NCBI RefSeq assembly: GCF_003265705.1
Contig: NW_020312859.1
Coordinates: 886,744 to 950,743, forward strand
DNA length: 64,000 nt
Source of the DNA: Callorhinus ursinus
Lineage: Eukaryota > Chordata > Mammalia > Carnivora > Otariidae
Reading direction: 5' to 3'
Part shown: positions 9,321-19,262 of the stretch, piece by piece
Layout of the letters: each line of letters opens with the position of its first letter
Position numbering within the stretch: the first letter of the stretch is position 1
Program-made: the position numbers and the translations under genes
The notes under the pieces: model-generated
The model's input: the letters and a program-made list of their open reading frames with translations, nothing else
What the model was told of the DNA's origin: nothing
Database searches by the model: none

Positions 9321-10219
9321 CGAGGATGCGGAGAAAGGGGAACCCTCCTACACTGTTGGTGGGAATGCAAGCTGGTGCAACCCCTCTGGAAAACAGTATG
9401 GAGGGTCCTCAAACAGTTGAAAATAGAGCTACCATACGATCCAGCAATTGCACTACTGGGTATTTACCCCAAAGATACGAATGTAGTGATCTGAAGGGGC
9501 ACCTGCACCCCAATGTTTATAGCTTCAATGTCCACAACAGCCAAACTGTGGAAAGAGCCAAGATGTCCATCGACAGATGAATGGATAAAGAAGATGTGGT
9601 ATATATCTACAATGGAATATTATGCAGCCATCAAAAAAAGAAATCTTGCCATTTGCAACGACGTGAATGGAACTAGAGAGTGTTATGCTAAGTGAAATAA
9701 GTCAATCAGAGAAAGACATGTATCATATGACCTCACTGATATGAGGAATTCTTAATCTCAGGAAACAAACTGAGGGTTGCTTGAGGGGGGGGGGGTGGGA
9801 GGGAGGGGGTGGCTGGGTGATGGACATTGGGGAGGGTATGTGCTATGGTGAATGCTGTGAATTCTGTAAGACTGATGAATCCCAGACCTGTACCTCTGAA
9901 ACAAATAATACATTATATGTTAAGAAAAAAAAAAAGAAGATAGTAGGAGGGGAAAAGTGAAGGGGGGAAATCGGAGGGGGAGACGAACCATGAGAGACTG
10001 TGGACTCTGAGAAACAAACTGAGGGTTCTAGAGGGGACGGGTTTGGGGGGGATGGGTTAGCCTGGTGATGGGTATTAAGGAGGGCACCTACTGAATGGAG
10101 CACTGGGTGTTATACGCAAACAATGAATCATGGAACAGTACATCAAGAACTAATGATGTAATGTATGGTGATTAACATAACATAATAAAATAAAATTTAA
10201 AAAAATTTTGAAAAAAGAA
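9321..10219 (+). mobile_element. Young carnivore L1 LINE, 5'-truncated, ORF2 end plus double 3'UTR
   Basis: Carries the C-terminal ORF2 region: peptide traces such as [20 protein letters not shown] and [14 protein letters not shown] in one frame, then 'STDEWIKKMWYISTMEYYAA' in another, so the frame is broken. Two related 3'UTR modules follow (about 9762-9935 and 10011-10219), each opening GAAACAAACTGAGGGTT, separated by an internal A-rich tract at 9924-9937. An 18-bp TSD AAGAATCTGRCCTTTCAG lies at 9303-9320 and 10220-10237 (one mismatch). A dead copy with no function. Confidence 0.95.
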
Positions 10220-10700
10220 AAGAATCTGACCTTTCAGTGAGGCAGATGATAAACTAAGCATGCTGACTTGGGACCAAAGCTGGCTCTGGTCTCCAGAAAC
10301 GAAGTGACCACGTACCTGTGACCCCACTTCCTCTGGTTGGGATGGACAGATCATAAGCTAGGACACCAGTTAATCAGTAAGAAAGTCATCTGATATTTCT
10401 GATGCCACAGAGGAATAGACAGAAAATGTCTGGGGCTGGGCTGAAGGCTACCTTAGTCAGGGGGTCAAGCAAGGTTCCTCTGGAGTGATATCTGATGTAG
10501 ACCTGGAGGCCGAGGAGAAGCCAGCCGTGGGAGGTTCTGGAGGAGGGGTGTGCAGGCAGAGAGCAGAGCCAGTGCAAAGACCAGGGGTCAGCCAGGGGTG
10601 GGGCATGTTGGAGGAACAGAAAGGGGTGAACGTGCTGGGGCCCCTGAGATCAAAGCAAAAAAGGTCCAAAAAGAGGACATGTAGGTTGCAGTGACCTGCA
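10220..10700 (-). mobile_element. L2 LINE 3' region, right part
   Basis: Continues the L2 from 9197-9302: after the duplicated target it reads 'tgatgtagacctggaggccg', 'gcagagagcagagccagtgc' and 'ggaggaacagaaaggggtga', following the reverse L2 3'UTR loosely. Confidence 0.65.
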
Positions 10701-11555
10701 TGAATGAATGAATGAGCAGATGACCTAGAGCTATACGGCTTGGAGAGGAGGCAGTCTGGGCAGACCCATCCATCTCCCCTGAACGGGGAGAGCAAGTCCT
10801 CTGTCTAGAATGGCAGCAGTAACCCGTCAGAAATGTTGCAGCTGGACCAGAAATGCTGCTTATTACTTTAATAACGATTTGGAGGTCGGGAGGCTGAGGA
10901 AGGGAGCCAGACAAGGTGAGGAGGGAGGGAGGGAAGCCCCCAACTGCTTGGCCCACCAGGGCCTCAGGATCCGACAGCATCCGTCATTAGGAAATCATAT
11001 GTAATTGCCCTAAGGGCTAACAATCTGGTTGGGAAGGCACTTAGGGCCAAGCAGAGTGGGTGAGCGGGACGACGTCGGGCCCTGTCTTTGTCCGCTTTCT
11101 TATAGGAGAGGAGAGACCGCTCCCTTGGGATGGGAAACCCTGAGAAGTTCCTCCAGCCCAGCACGCCAGGGGCCTCAGCACCCCCGGGGCCATGGAGGGG
11201 AAGGGGTGTGGATCTCAGGACAGGCTGTTTGTGGAATGAATCTATTGGGATTCCTGGGGAAGCTGCCTTACCCCCTATGTTGCTTGCCCCAACGCCGCCG
11301 ACCACTGAGTCACGCCTCCAGACTTGCGCTCTCCTACCAGAGCCCCTGTCAATACACACCTGTGACACCCAGCAGAGACGAACACATGGCACCTGCCAAA
11401 ACCTTCATCCAGCTGCTTCGTCAGTTGCCAGTGGAAGCCATGAGGGGATGGGACACGGGACAGAAGTATTTCCCTAAGCCTTGTGGCCTTGTGGTTGTCA
11501 GAGGCAAAAACGTGATTCAAACAGATTTAAACAAAACGGGAATGTATTAGTATTT
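10700..11555. other. About 850 bp without recognised repeat or gene
   Basis: Holds overlapping frames of 173 (+, 11029-11550) and 142 (-, 10964-11392) codons. Neither has a recognisable domain, and opposite-strand frames in GC-rich DNA are expected by chance. Confidence 0.4.
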
Positions 11556-11559
11556 TTAC

Positions 11560-11755
11560 TGCAGCAGACTGCAGATAACATAAAATTTACCATTTTAACT
11601 ATTTTTAAGTGTACAATTCAGTGGAATTGAGTACATTTCACAGTATTGAGCAACCATCACCACCATCCATTTCCAGAACATTGCCATCATCCCAAACGAA
11701 AACTCCGTACCCATTCAACATGAACTCCCCTCTTCCCCCCAAATCTATTGGGTTT
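11560..11755 (-). mobile_element. Old L1 LINE 3'UTR fragment, reverse orientation
   Basis: Typical L1M 3'UTR in reverse: 'attttaactatttttaagtg', 'acaattcagtggaattgagt', 'gcaaccatcaccaccatcc', 'aaactccgtacccattcaac'. Confidence 0.85.
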
Positions 11756-12050
11756 TGTAACTAAAAAGTCCAGGACGGTGGGCTGGCTCTGGCCACAGCC
11801 TTGTTGCAAGTGCTCAGGTGATTTCACCTCTGGATGCTGTCTCCCCTGGGTTGATTCTGAGATGGGATGTCCCACTGGGATGTCAAGGTGGCGGATGGAG
11901 CTCCAGCCGGACGCCCCCATGATGCCACATCTCTGGAGGGAGAGAGAAGCCAACTCGCTTGACAGCTGCTCAAGCAGAAGCCATGGGATTCACTGGAATT
12001 GGCCTGCCTGGCTTGGCCGAAGTCATGTTTTTGTGAACTAACCATTGGCG
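11756..12050. other. Unassigned stretch
   Basis: No recognised repeat or gene. Confidence 0.4.
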
Positions 12051-12054
12051 TCCA

Positions 12055-12390
12055 CCCAGACGCAGATGTGAAAACCCTAATCCCCTATGTACTGGAGTTA
12101 GGAGGTGGGGCCTTTGGGAGGTGACGAGGCCATGAGGGTGGAGCCCTCGTGAATGGGATTAGTGTCCTTCCCGGAAGAGAGAGGAGAGAGCTGCTGTCTC
12201 TGGCTGCTCTGTGGTGAAGACCGAGGAGATGTCTGTGGCCCGGAAGCAGGGCTTTCAGCAGATACTGGACCTGCCTGCACCTTGATCTTGGACTTCCCAA
12301 CTTCCAGAACTGGGAGAGGTAGAAGGGCATTCTGTACATCACTCGGTCACCAGCTATAGTAGCCTGAGAAGACCAAGACACGTGTGATTC
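12055..12390 (+). mobile_element. MST/MLT1-type MaLR LTR
   Basis: Collinear LTR words: 'gttaggaggtggggcctttg', 'catgagggtggagccctcgt', 'gaatgggattagtgtccttc', 'caccttgatcttggacttcc', 'ttccagaactgggagagg'. Terminal 'agcctgagaagaccaagaca' matches the LTR end. Confidence 0.85.
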
Positions 12391-12964
12391 CCCCGAAACA
12401 ATCACAGTGGCCAGGAGCACTGGTTGCCGCACTGGCTTGTGGACTGTGAGTCCAGGAGAAGGTGGTGTCCTGGAGGAAAGTCAGGGTTAGGTGATTTGGC
12501 GAAAGGCAATAATAACATGCTCAACACCTTAAGCCTTGAGCCATCTTTCTGGCAGGAGCAACGGACTCGAGCCAGCCCTGAATTCTTACTGCAGTGATAT
12601 GAACTCGGGTTGAAAGCCCAAAGCCACCATGCCAAGAGGGCCTCCTGGGTTGGAAGCCAACACAAAAGAGAACAGCCTTGAGGGATGGAGAGGGATGGGT
12701 CCTGATAACACGGGGAAGCCCCTGAGTCCAGCCAAGCTTGAAGCCATTCTATTTCTGGATATTACAGTTACATAAGCCAACAAATCTGCTTTTTGGTGTA
12801 AGCCATTTTGAGATTTTATATTTTTGTCACTTGTTATCCAAAGAGGATTAATGCTGGTTCATGACCACAAATCACTTAAGAAGCATGAAGCTGGATGGCT
12901 TCTAAACTCCCCTCCAGCCACACATTCTAAAAGATTTCCCTTCCAAAAATTGACAACAAAGAAT
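12391..12964. other. Mostly unassigned; possible LTR tail at about 12,760-12,850
   Basis: The end reads 'gttacataagccaacaaatc', 'gtgtaagccattttgagatt' and 'gtcacttgttatccaaagag', which resembles an old MaLR LTR 3' end. The rest is unassigned. Confidence 0.35.
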
Positions 12965-13064
12965 NNNNNNNNNNNNNNNNNNNNNNNNNNNNNNNNNNNN
13001 NNNNNNNNNNNNNNNNNNNNNNNNNNNNNNNNNNNNNNNNNNNNNNNNNNNNNNNNNNNNNNNN
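12965..13064. other. Assembly gap, exactly 100 N
   Basis: A run of 100 unresolved bases, the usual placeholder for a gap of unknown length. Its right edge abuts a 44-base poly-C run. Reading frames drawn across it (12824-13180 and 12927-13310) are artefacts. Confidence 0.99.

Positions 13065-13108
<44 letters not shown>
13065..13108 (+). repeat. (C)44 homopolymer at a gap edge
   Basis: Forty-four consecutive C directly after the N block. The true length is probably unresolved. Confidence 0.95.
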
Positions 13109-13109
<1 letters not shown>

Positions 13110-13129
13110 TCCTACCCCAGGGCCAGAGG

Positions 13130-13420
13130 ATTGGAAGTGCTGGGCATGACAGTGGTGATCACAGCAGGAGATTCTGGTAAGGGAGCAGTTGAGCAGAGCC
13201 AAGAAAAGGGGAGGGAGGGAGCCATGGAGGTTTCTGGAGGAAGAACATACAAGCACTGAGAAACAGCAAGTGCAAAGGTCCTGAGGCAGGTGTGACCCTG
13301 CTGTGTTCAAGGAGCCTGATGTGGCTGGAGGAGAGAGAATGAGGGGGTAGAGTGGTACAGGATGGGGTCAGAGAGGAAATGGGGAAAGGGCAGACTGTGT
13401 AGGGGATTGGGTATTACTAT
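13130..13420 (-). mobile_element. L2 LINE 3' region, reverse orientation
   Basis: Reverse L2 3'UTR: 'gcactgagaaacagcaagtg', 'caaaggtcctgaggcaggtg', 'gtgttcaaggagcctgatgt', 'gatggggtcagagaggaaat'. Confidence 0.85.
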
Positions 13421-13444
13421 CAATATCAACATGACATTCAGAGT

Positions 13445-13745
13445 TGCATACACTCTTTTTTGGTCCAGTGAATTTTTTCCAGCTTTATTAAGATATGATT
13501 TACATATAACATTGTGTAAGTTTAAGGCGTACAATGTGTGATCATTTGATCATGTATGTATTGTGAAGTGCTTACCGTGATAAAGTTAGTTAACACATTT
13601 TTCACCCCACATAATTGCCCCTTTCTTCTTGTTGTTACGCTGAGAACATTAAAGCTCTACTCTCTTAGCAACTTTTTTAAGTATACAATTCAGTATCGAT
13701 GAATATCGTCACCATTCGTGAAGAGTTACACATATTCTCGATCAC
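13445..13745 (-). mobile_element. L1 LINE 3'UTR (L1M type), reverse orientation
   Basis: 'cagctttattaagatatgat', 'aacattgtgtaagtttaagg', 'ctactctcttagcaac' and 'aagtatacaattcagtatcg' are L1M 3'UTR words in reverse order. Confidence 0.9.
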
Positions 13746-13779
13746 ATACTCAGAAGTTCAAACTCCCAGAGCCTATATA

Positions 13780-14130
13780 CACATAGTCAGACCTTCACAT
13801 GCATCGGCCTGTGGTCGGGTAGGCACACACACTCACACTTGTTCACGTGTGTCCTCACACGTGTACGCTCATATCCTTCGCTGGACACACATGCTCCAGT
13901 ATAGTCTCCCACATCCTTGCTCACGGGCACACAAGCACGCACGCTGTCATAAACACACACGCACACTCATGCAAGCCGATTTCTGATCACTCACGGATGC
14001 CTACTCACCCCTGTCCACCTCGCCGTCCACGCTTTCACTCCCACTCGGTCCTAGATCCCTGGCCTGGCCCTCCCGCACACACGCACGTGCTAGCCGCTCA
14101 CCTCTCACTTACAGGTATCCGTGCACAGAT
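13780..14130 (+). repeat. CA-rich degenerate low-complexity region
   Basis: Repeated CACACA, CACACG and ACACAC words mixed with TGC/CGC triplets (e.g. 'cacacactcacacttgttc'). An old, decayed (CA)n microsatellite. A 149-codon His/Thr-rich frame over it is a by-product. Confidence 0.75.
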
Positions 14131-14565
14131 TCAAACACACAAACGGCCACTTCCTCATCCACTCATCATCTCTCCTGCCCCCCCCAATTGTTCTCATTGG
14201 GATTCATCAATCATGGGGTCAAGAGAGACATTTGAAAATCATCCTGCTGTTACATTATTTCAGGGAAAGCTGGGGGTGGGGGGGGAGGTTTATTAAATTT
14301 GGAACTCTGTAGAAGAAGGAAAAAAAAGAACCTTCTAGTGATGATGGAAAGCCGAGCTCAGAGCAGGGGATTATGGGGGTCAGCCGGGATCATCTCACTG
14401 CTTTCATTAACCCCAGAGTTGATTTTCTCCCTCTCCCTCCTGACAAGGTCACGGGAGACTGACAGCCACAGCCGTAGGCTGCCCACCCCACCTCCCAGTG
14501 CAGAATTCCTGGTGAAGCCCCGAGGGGCTGTGGCTGGGGGAGACCTGGTTTCTCACCAGCTCAGC
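14131..14565. other. Unassigned stretch
   Basis: No recognised repeat or gene. Short C8 and G10 runs are present at about 14,179 and 14,276. Confidence 0.4.
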
Positions 14566-14567
14566 CA

Positions 14568-14925
14568 CTGTAGTGGCTGAATAGTGTCCCCCAAGTTCAC
14601 ATCCACCTGGAAACTCGAACATGACTGTATTTGGGAATGGGTCTTTGCAGATGTCATTAGTTAAGGATCTCGAGATGAGGTCATCCTGGAGCGGCAGTGG
14701 GCCCTAATCCTGTGCCTGGAGTCCTTACAAGAAGGAGACGGACACAGGGACATGGGGAAGAAGGCTGAGGACACAGAGGGATGAAGTTTCAAGCCCAGGA
14801 ATGCTGGGAGCACAGAAGCTGGAGGAGGGATAAACGTCCTCCCCTAGAGCCTTCGGAGGGAGCACCGCCCTGCCGACACCCTGATGTCATCGTTCTGACC
14901 TACAGAAACGTGAGAGAATACATTT
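14568..14925 (+). mobile_element. MLT1-type MaLR LTR
   Basis: 'tagtggctgaatagtgtccc', 'atgactgtatttgggaatgg', 'tctttgcagatgtcattagt', 'gagatgaggtcatcctggag', 'ggccctaatcctgtgcctgg' and 'ccttacaagaaggagacgg' run in LTR order. Confidence 0.9.
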
Positions 14926-15180
14926 CTGCCGTTTTATGCCCCCAGATTTGTGGCACTTCCTTACAGAAGCCCTGGGGCAGTGCAGACTTCAGGGACTTGC
15001 TCTGCTGCTCCTCGATGTGCTCACCTATAAAATGGGATGCCCTTGAACATCGATTTATTGGACAAGTGTGTGGGGGGCATCCCCGGTGTGGCCGGCACTG
15101 GGTATCCCGCGGGAAGCCAGAGACGGGAACGCCTGCCCCCATGAAGCCAGCATCCCAGAGGCTGGAGGAAGATGGTAAAC
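14926..15180. other. Unassigned stretch
   Basis: No recognised repeat or gene. Confidence 0.4.
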
Positions 15181-15181
15181 A

Positions 15182-15325
15182 TGGGAATAAGTAACTTGCC
15201 AGTCGTGTGACCCTGGGCAAGAATCTAACCTCTCTGCGCCTCAGCTTCGTATTCTGCAAATGAGCTACTGAGGTACGCAGCCTGCTGTCTGGGGTTGTTG
15301 TGAGGCTCAGATAGGGCTCCATGCC
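15182..15325 (+). mobile_element. MIR SINE
   Basis: 'gtcgtgtgaccctgggcaag', 'ctaacctctctgcgcctcag' and 'gttgttgtgaggctcagata' are MIR core words in order. Confidence 0.9.
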
Positions 15326-15339
15326 TGTTAGCCAGGATG

Positions 15340-15600
15340 ACTGCTTTTATTGTAATTGGGCCCCCTCCAGCAGCCCCCCACCCACCCCGGGAGCCCCGTG
15401 GGTGTGAGGAAGGAAGGCCGGAGGGCGTGAGACACGCTCCCAGCTCTCAGGCCCTTTGCGGCTTCGGGGGAGCACGTGGGACACAGCCGCCGCGCGCGGA
15501 GGGGCCCAGCCGCCTGCTCCTGACTCTGGGAGCACAGAGGGAGGGGGGCCGGAAGGGCGGGCAGCTGGGGGAGGGGGAGCCTCAGCTCTCCCCGGGGCAC
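15340..15600. other. GC-rich, CpG-containing patch
   Basis: GC-rich with a CpG cluster at about 15,460-15,515 (GCCGCCGCGCGCGG). No transposon signature. It might be a small GC-rich regulatory element; no TATA or clear initiator is seen. Confidence 0.4.
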
Positions 15601-15614
15601 AAGTCTCATCTGAC

Positions 15615-15632
15615 GGATTATTGAAATAATCC
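15615..15632. promoter_or_regulatory. Inverted GGATTA repeat (OTX/PITX/CRX-type paired site)
   Basis: GGATTATTGAAATAATCC: two K50-homeodomain cores (GGATTA / TAATCC) as 8-bp perfect arms around a 2-bp centre, with a further GGATTT at 15,638. The match to OTX/PITX-class binding sites is established for the core; function here is inferred. Confidence 0.4.
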
Positions 15633-15664
15633 CCCCGGATTTAGATATTTTTACATGGAGAGCG

Positions 15665-16040
15665 TAGTAGTACATCAGGCTATCGACCGGGCACCCAGTA
15701 AGTATGGGCCCCTGTTCTGAGTGCTGGAGACACAGCCTTGACCAAGCCCAAGTCCCCGGGTGGCACACACAGCCTAGGGGAGAGACACAGAAGCGCACAA
15801 CCGGCCAGCGGGGAGTGACAAGTGCTGTGAAGAATGTGGACATGAGGAAAGGACCAGAAAGGGATGGGAGGGCGGGGGAAAGCGGCTCTGGGGCTGACAC
15901 CTGAATAAAGGGAACGGCGGGCAGCGCAGATGTTCAGGGAAGGGCTTTCCAGGCGGTGGGAACAGCGGCAGGCGGCCGTGTAGCCAGAGCCCAGCGCGGG
16001 GAGGTGTGGCGGGGAGGAAGGTGACGGCCAGGGGGCAGCT
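15665..16040 (-). mobile_element. L2 LINE 3' region, reverse orientation
   Basis: 'ctgttctgagtgctggagac', 'gacaagtgctgtgaagaatg', 'gggaagggctttccaggcgg' and 'ggtgggaacagcggcaggc' follow reverse L2 3'UTR, with raised GC. Confidence 0.75.
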
Positions 16041-16845
16041 CAGGAACTAAACGTTAAGGGCGTGGTTTTGAATGGTCGTCTTCCAAAAAAAGTATCCACA
16101 GAGCAATTTCTGGGGCTGCCTTTCTGATCCCCAGCGTGTGTCTCCCTCTCTGGCCTCGGGCACTTCTCGCCGGGCGCACCCCCCCCATCCGCGCCCTCCC
16201 CCAGCTCCGTCTGTGATCCTCTCCACAGGCCTCGACTTGGCCTCCAGCTCCGCCGGCCCCGGGCTAGCAGGAACTCACCGTCAGCTCCCAACCCCGGTGG
16301 AATCATGACACCCCAGGCTGGGCATTTCCTTCGGTCGATGCCATAAATTCGAGAGGAGGGGGCCGTAGAGACCACTGAGGGCAGAGATGGACAGGGTCTG
16401 GTGAAGCCGAGCAGGGCCAGGTGAAGGGGTCCCCCACACTCGCCCACACATAGAGAAATTGGGGTGGTGGGGATGGCTCTCGGAGTTCCAAACCCACCAT
16501 GTGTCTCCCCCCAGGACCTGCTTCCCTCCTTCAGGTCACCGGGACACCGAGACCCGGGGACATCTGGAGCCCATTAGGATGGCATCGATCCCACACGGGG
16601 ATGTTTTGACTGGACCCTTGATGAGATTTCTTGTACATTAATGGTGTTTATTTTCCAATAAAGATTCTGAAGTCGAGATTGCTGCCCTGACCCCTTCCAA
16701 GGGGAGAGATGAGCCAGGAAGCCTGCCCCTCTGACCCAGGGGTCCTTGGGTCTGCCAATGAAGATGGTGGAAACTTCGGGACTTGGTCTATTGCCTTGTA
16801 GACGGTCAGAACCCGAGGCTGAGCCCAACCCTCTCATGATATGTC
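16041..16845. other. About 800 bp without recognised repeat or gene
   Basis: GC-rich first half, mixed second half. A single AATAAA at about 16,659 is not linked to any gene. Confidence 0.4.
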
Positions 16846-16847
16846 GC

Positions 16848-16988
16848 CTCTAGTGCAGCTGTTCAGCACTGCCACCCAGCACAAAAGCAGCCACTGACAA
16901 TACAGAAACACGTGGACAAGGCTCTGTTTCAATAAAACTTTATTTGCAAAAACAGGCGATGGGCCATGGTTTGCTGCCCCTGCCTTGC
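16848..16988 (+). mobile_element. MER-type nonautonomous hAT element (GGGCCATATGGTCTC family)
   Basis: Same family as 1230-1442: 'gcacaaaagcagccactgac', 'tttcaataaaactttatttg', 'aaaaacaggcgatgggccat', 'ggtttgctgcccctgcc'. Confidence 0.85.
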
Positions 16989-17064
16989 AGTATCCCAGTA
17001 CTAACCACAAGATCTTGGGCCTGATATGTGATCAATAACTATTTGGTGATTTGATGAAGGATTC

Positions 17065-17205
17065 TTCCTTCTCACTAGCTGTGCAACCTTGAGCAGGTCA
17101 CTTCCTCTCTCAGCCTCCACTTCCTCATCCGCAAAGTAAAGAGATGGACCCAAGGAGCTGTGACACTGGATGAGAGTAAGCTACACTACAGCTGAGAATT
17201 TCAAG
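17065..17205 (+). mobile_element. MIR SINE
   Basis: 'ctagctgtgcaaccttgagc', 'aggtcacttcctctctcagc', 'ctccacttcctcatccgcaa' are clear MIR core. Confidence 0.9.
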
Positions 17206-17425
17206 GTATTTCCATATTATTTTCTTACCTTAAAAAGGTGTGGTGGGTCTGCATGTTGTGCAAGCATTTATACTTTTCCCTGGTTCCCTTCTTTCATTCA
17301 ACTTTATATTACCATTCGTTTATCTTAATGGTCATAAATTACTGTGGGCCTCTGACCTTCACTGTTCACAAGGGGACTGCTGAGCTACCTTCCTGTCCCC
17401 TGGTCTGTCTTCCACAGCCATGTAT
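17206..17425. other. Unassigned stretch
   Basis: AT-rich, no repeat or gene recognised. Confidence 0.4.
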
Positions 17426-17427
17426 TA

Positions 17428-17600
17428 TCAGGACTTCTAGTCATAAGTGACAGAAACTCAAGCTGGTGTAAGCATAAAGAAAATTTATTGACTCCATGAA
17501 ACTAAAAAGGCCACGCACAATATGGCTTCTAGCACATTCCAGTGCAAAACTCTGATGAGTCTGAGATCTCTAAATTCAAACCCGGCCTTCCAGATATATT
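17428..17600 (+). mobile_element. Unnamed ancient interspersed repeat (family A)
   Basis: 'acttctagtcataagtgaca', 'gaaactcaagctggtgtaag', 'aaaatttattgactccatga' and 'aactaaaaaggccacgcac' match the family seen at 5.77 and 44.3 kb. Confidence 0.6.
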
Positions 17601-17764
17601 TGCCAAGATCAGAGGAGAAAAACCACCCTTAGCTTTGCTCATGACCTCTGCGTATTGGACATTTGGTATGTGGGCCTCCATAGATACTTGTGTCCTGGGG
17701 CCCACAGATGGGCTGGCCCCAGGGGAGCAGGCCTCCAGGGAGGCCATGGGGGATGCCATGGCTC

Positions 17765-17930
17765 TGCGCCACACTGGGTCTGAAGCTTGGAGCAGGTGGC
17801 TTAGCGCTCGTTATAACGGGACTCAAAGTCTAAGTCACGGGGTTATTGTGAGAAGCTAGTCAGATGACGTGTGCACACATGCTTTGAGAAACCCTATACA
17901 ACATAAGGAACTATTATTATTCCTGGAAGT
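17765..17930 (+). mobile_element. Diverged MIR SINE
   Basis: 'aagtctaagtcacggggtta', 'ttgtgagaagctagtcagat', 'aaggaactattattattcc' follow the MIR 3' half loosely. Confidence 0.5.
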
Positions 17931-18390
17931 GATTAGAGGTGGACACGGTTTCATCACCCTCCTGAGAGACGGTGCCTGAAGCCCAGAGGATTCTGGGACC
18001 TGTCTGACCGAAGGTGAACAGACAAGGGCTGTGTGCAGACGAGAGATAAGCAGCGGGCTTAATGTGGCGGGAAATCCGAGGAGCTCCATAAATATTTAGC
18101 TTGTCGACCAGACGTCAGCTGAGATCTACCTGTGCTAGAAGGTTCTTGGATAGGCAAGCCGAGTGCCCTGGTATGTAGCCTGAAGCCCTCAGAAGGGGGG
18201 GTTCTTCTAGATTCTGTCCTGTTCCCCCAGCCCAGGGAAATCATCATCTAGTCTGCAGTTTGCAGCTGTGTGCAAGCAGTGTGTGGAGAACCATATAGAC
18301 AGAAGGAACAAGGACAGAGAGGTGGAGTGGGGGAAGGAAATGAGGAGAGAAGGGGGTTGCCAGAGGGAGAGGAGTGGAGATGCCTAGCAT
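17931..18390. other. Mostly unassigned
   Basis: 17,945-18,020 is faintly MIR-like ('gcctgaagcccagaggattc') but too weak to call; the rest is unassigned. Confidence 0.4.
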
Positions 18391-18394
18391 TTTG

Positions 18395-18515
18395 GAGATG
18401 GAAGGGCATCCTCAGATCCTGCCCAAACCCCCAGGAAGTGGAGGCTCAGAGAGGTCAAGTAGCCTGCTGAAGGTCACACAGCTAAGCATTGGGCTCAGAA
18501 AAGAAAGATAAGCCA
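18395..18515 (-). mobile_element. MIR SINE, reverse orientation
   Basis: 'gtggaggctcagagaggtca', 'agtagcctgctgaaggtcac', 'acagctaagcattgggctca' are the reverse MIR core. Confidence 0.9.
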
Positions 18516-18599
18516 CTAAGGGACAGTGGTTTGTGGATTTGGGGGTGGGGGCGGGAGCTACTTCAAACAGACCCTCAGCCAGGTCAGCGCTAAGCTGGA

Positions 18600-18720
18600 G
18601 GGTGGCAAGGGACAAGGAAAGGAGCACTTACTAAGCACCTACTCTGTGCCAGCCTCTGTGCTAGACACTCTTCTTATTGACTGTTGTTCTCAGATTATTA
18701 ATAGTCCACAGACTCAGGTA
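18600..18720 (-). mobile_element. L2 or MIR 3' terminus, reverse orientation
   Basis: 'ggagcacttactaagcacct', 'actctgtgccagcctctgtg', 'ctagacactcttcttattga'. The terminal box is shared by L2 and MIR, so the family is not certain. Confidence 0.6.
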
Positions 18721-19040
18721 ATTTTTTGTTCTGTTTTGTTTTACTAAGCAGTTTCTTTTGGTCTCCAAGCCACATGCCATAGAGGGAAAGCTGAACTCAG
18801 TTCCGGGTGTTCCCATCCAAGTCCTGTGCAAATATCCTGTGGTCTGGGACAGCCTGAGTCACGTGAGGCCATTCTTACCAGTCCACAGTCCTCACTTAAT
18901 GAGATGTCCAGTGTCCCTTCAGGACGGGAAGCCCCAATCACTCATGCCATGTTTAGGGCACGAAACCTTTGGTGAGATTAGGGATTCCCCCTACTCGGGG
19001 CCTAAGTCCCCCAATTGTGCCATACAGCCATCAGCTCTGA
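18721..19040. other. Unassigned stretch
   Basis: No recognised repeat or gene. Opposite-strand frames here are chance-length. Confidence 0.4.
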
Positions 19041-19044
19041 GAGG

Positions 19045-19262
19045 CAGACGTCAAGGGCACAGACTGAAGTCAGACCACTTGGGTTCAAACCAGAGATCTA
19101 CACTTAGCTATGCAACCTTGGCAACTGGCTTAACCTCTCTGTTCCTCTCCATCCATGAAATAAAGATAAAGAGTATGATGAGGAGTAAATGGGTGAAACC
19201 ACTTAAGATACTTAGGATGGAGCCTGGCATAGAGCATGCTTTCATGGAATGGTAGCTGTTAT
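19045..19262 (+). mobile_element. MIR SINE, nearly complete
   Basis: 'gcacagactgaagtcagacc', 'acttgggttcaaaccagaga', 'gcttaacctctctgttcctc', 'gatggagcctggcatagagc', 'gaatggtagctgttattgg' in MIR order. Confidence 0.92.

Noticed and set aside
9198..9695. Open frames with L1 ORF2-like peptides as a possible gene
   Set aside because: They are the broken C-terminal tail of L1 ORF2 spread over several frames, inside a TSD-bounded retroposon.
11029..11550. 173-codon plus-strand frame
   Set aside because: No recognised domain, fully overlapped by an opposite frame of similar length, no splice signals; length expected by chance.
12824..13310. Frames spanning the N block with poly-Pro or poly-Gly
   Set aside because: They cross an assembly gap and a C44 run, so they are not real reading frames.
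13699..14296. His/Thr-rich 149-codon frame as a secreted or histidine-rich protein
   Set aside because: Produced by a decayed CA-rich repeat; no signal peptide or conserved motif.
15328..15900. 190-codon minus-strand frame
   Set aside because: Lies in GC-rich DNA, where stop codons are rare, and runs into an L2 fossil; no domain recognised.
16655..16665. AATAAA as a gene polyadenylation signal
   Set aside because: Isolated hexamer with no exon upstream; AATAAA is frequent here, above all in SINE tails.
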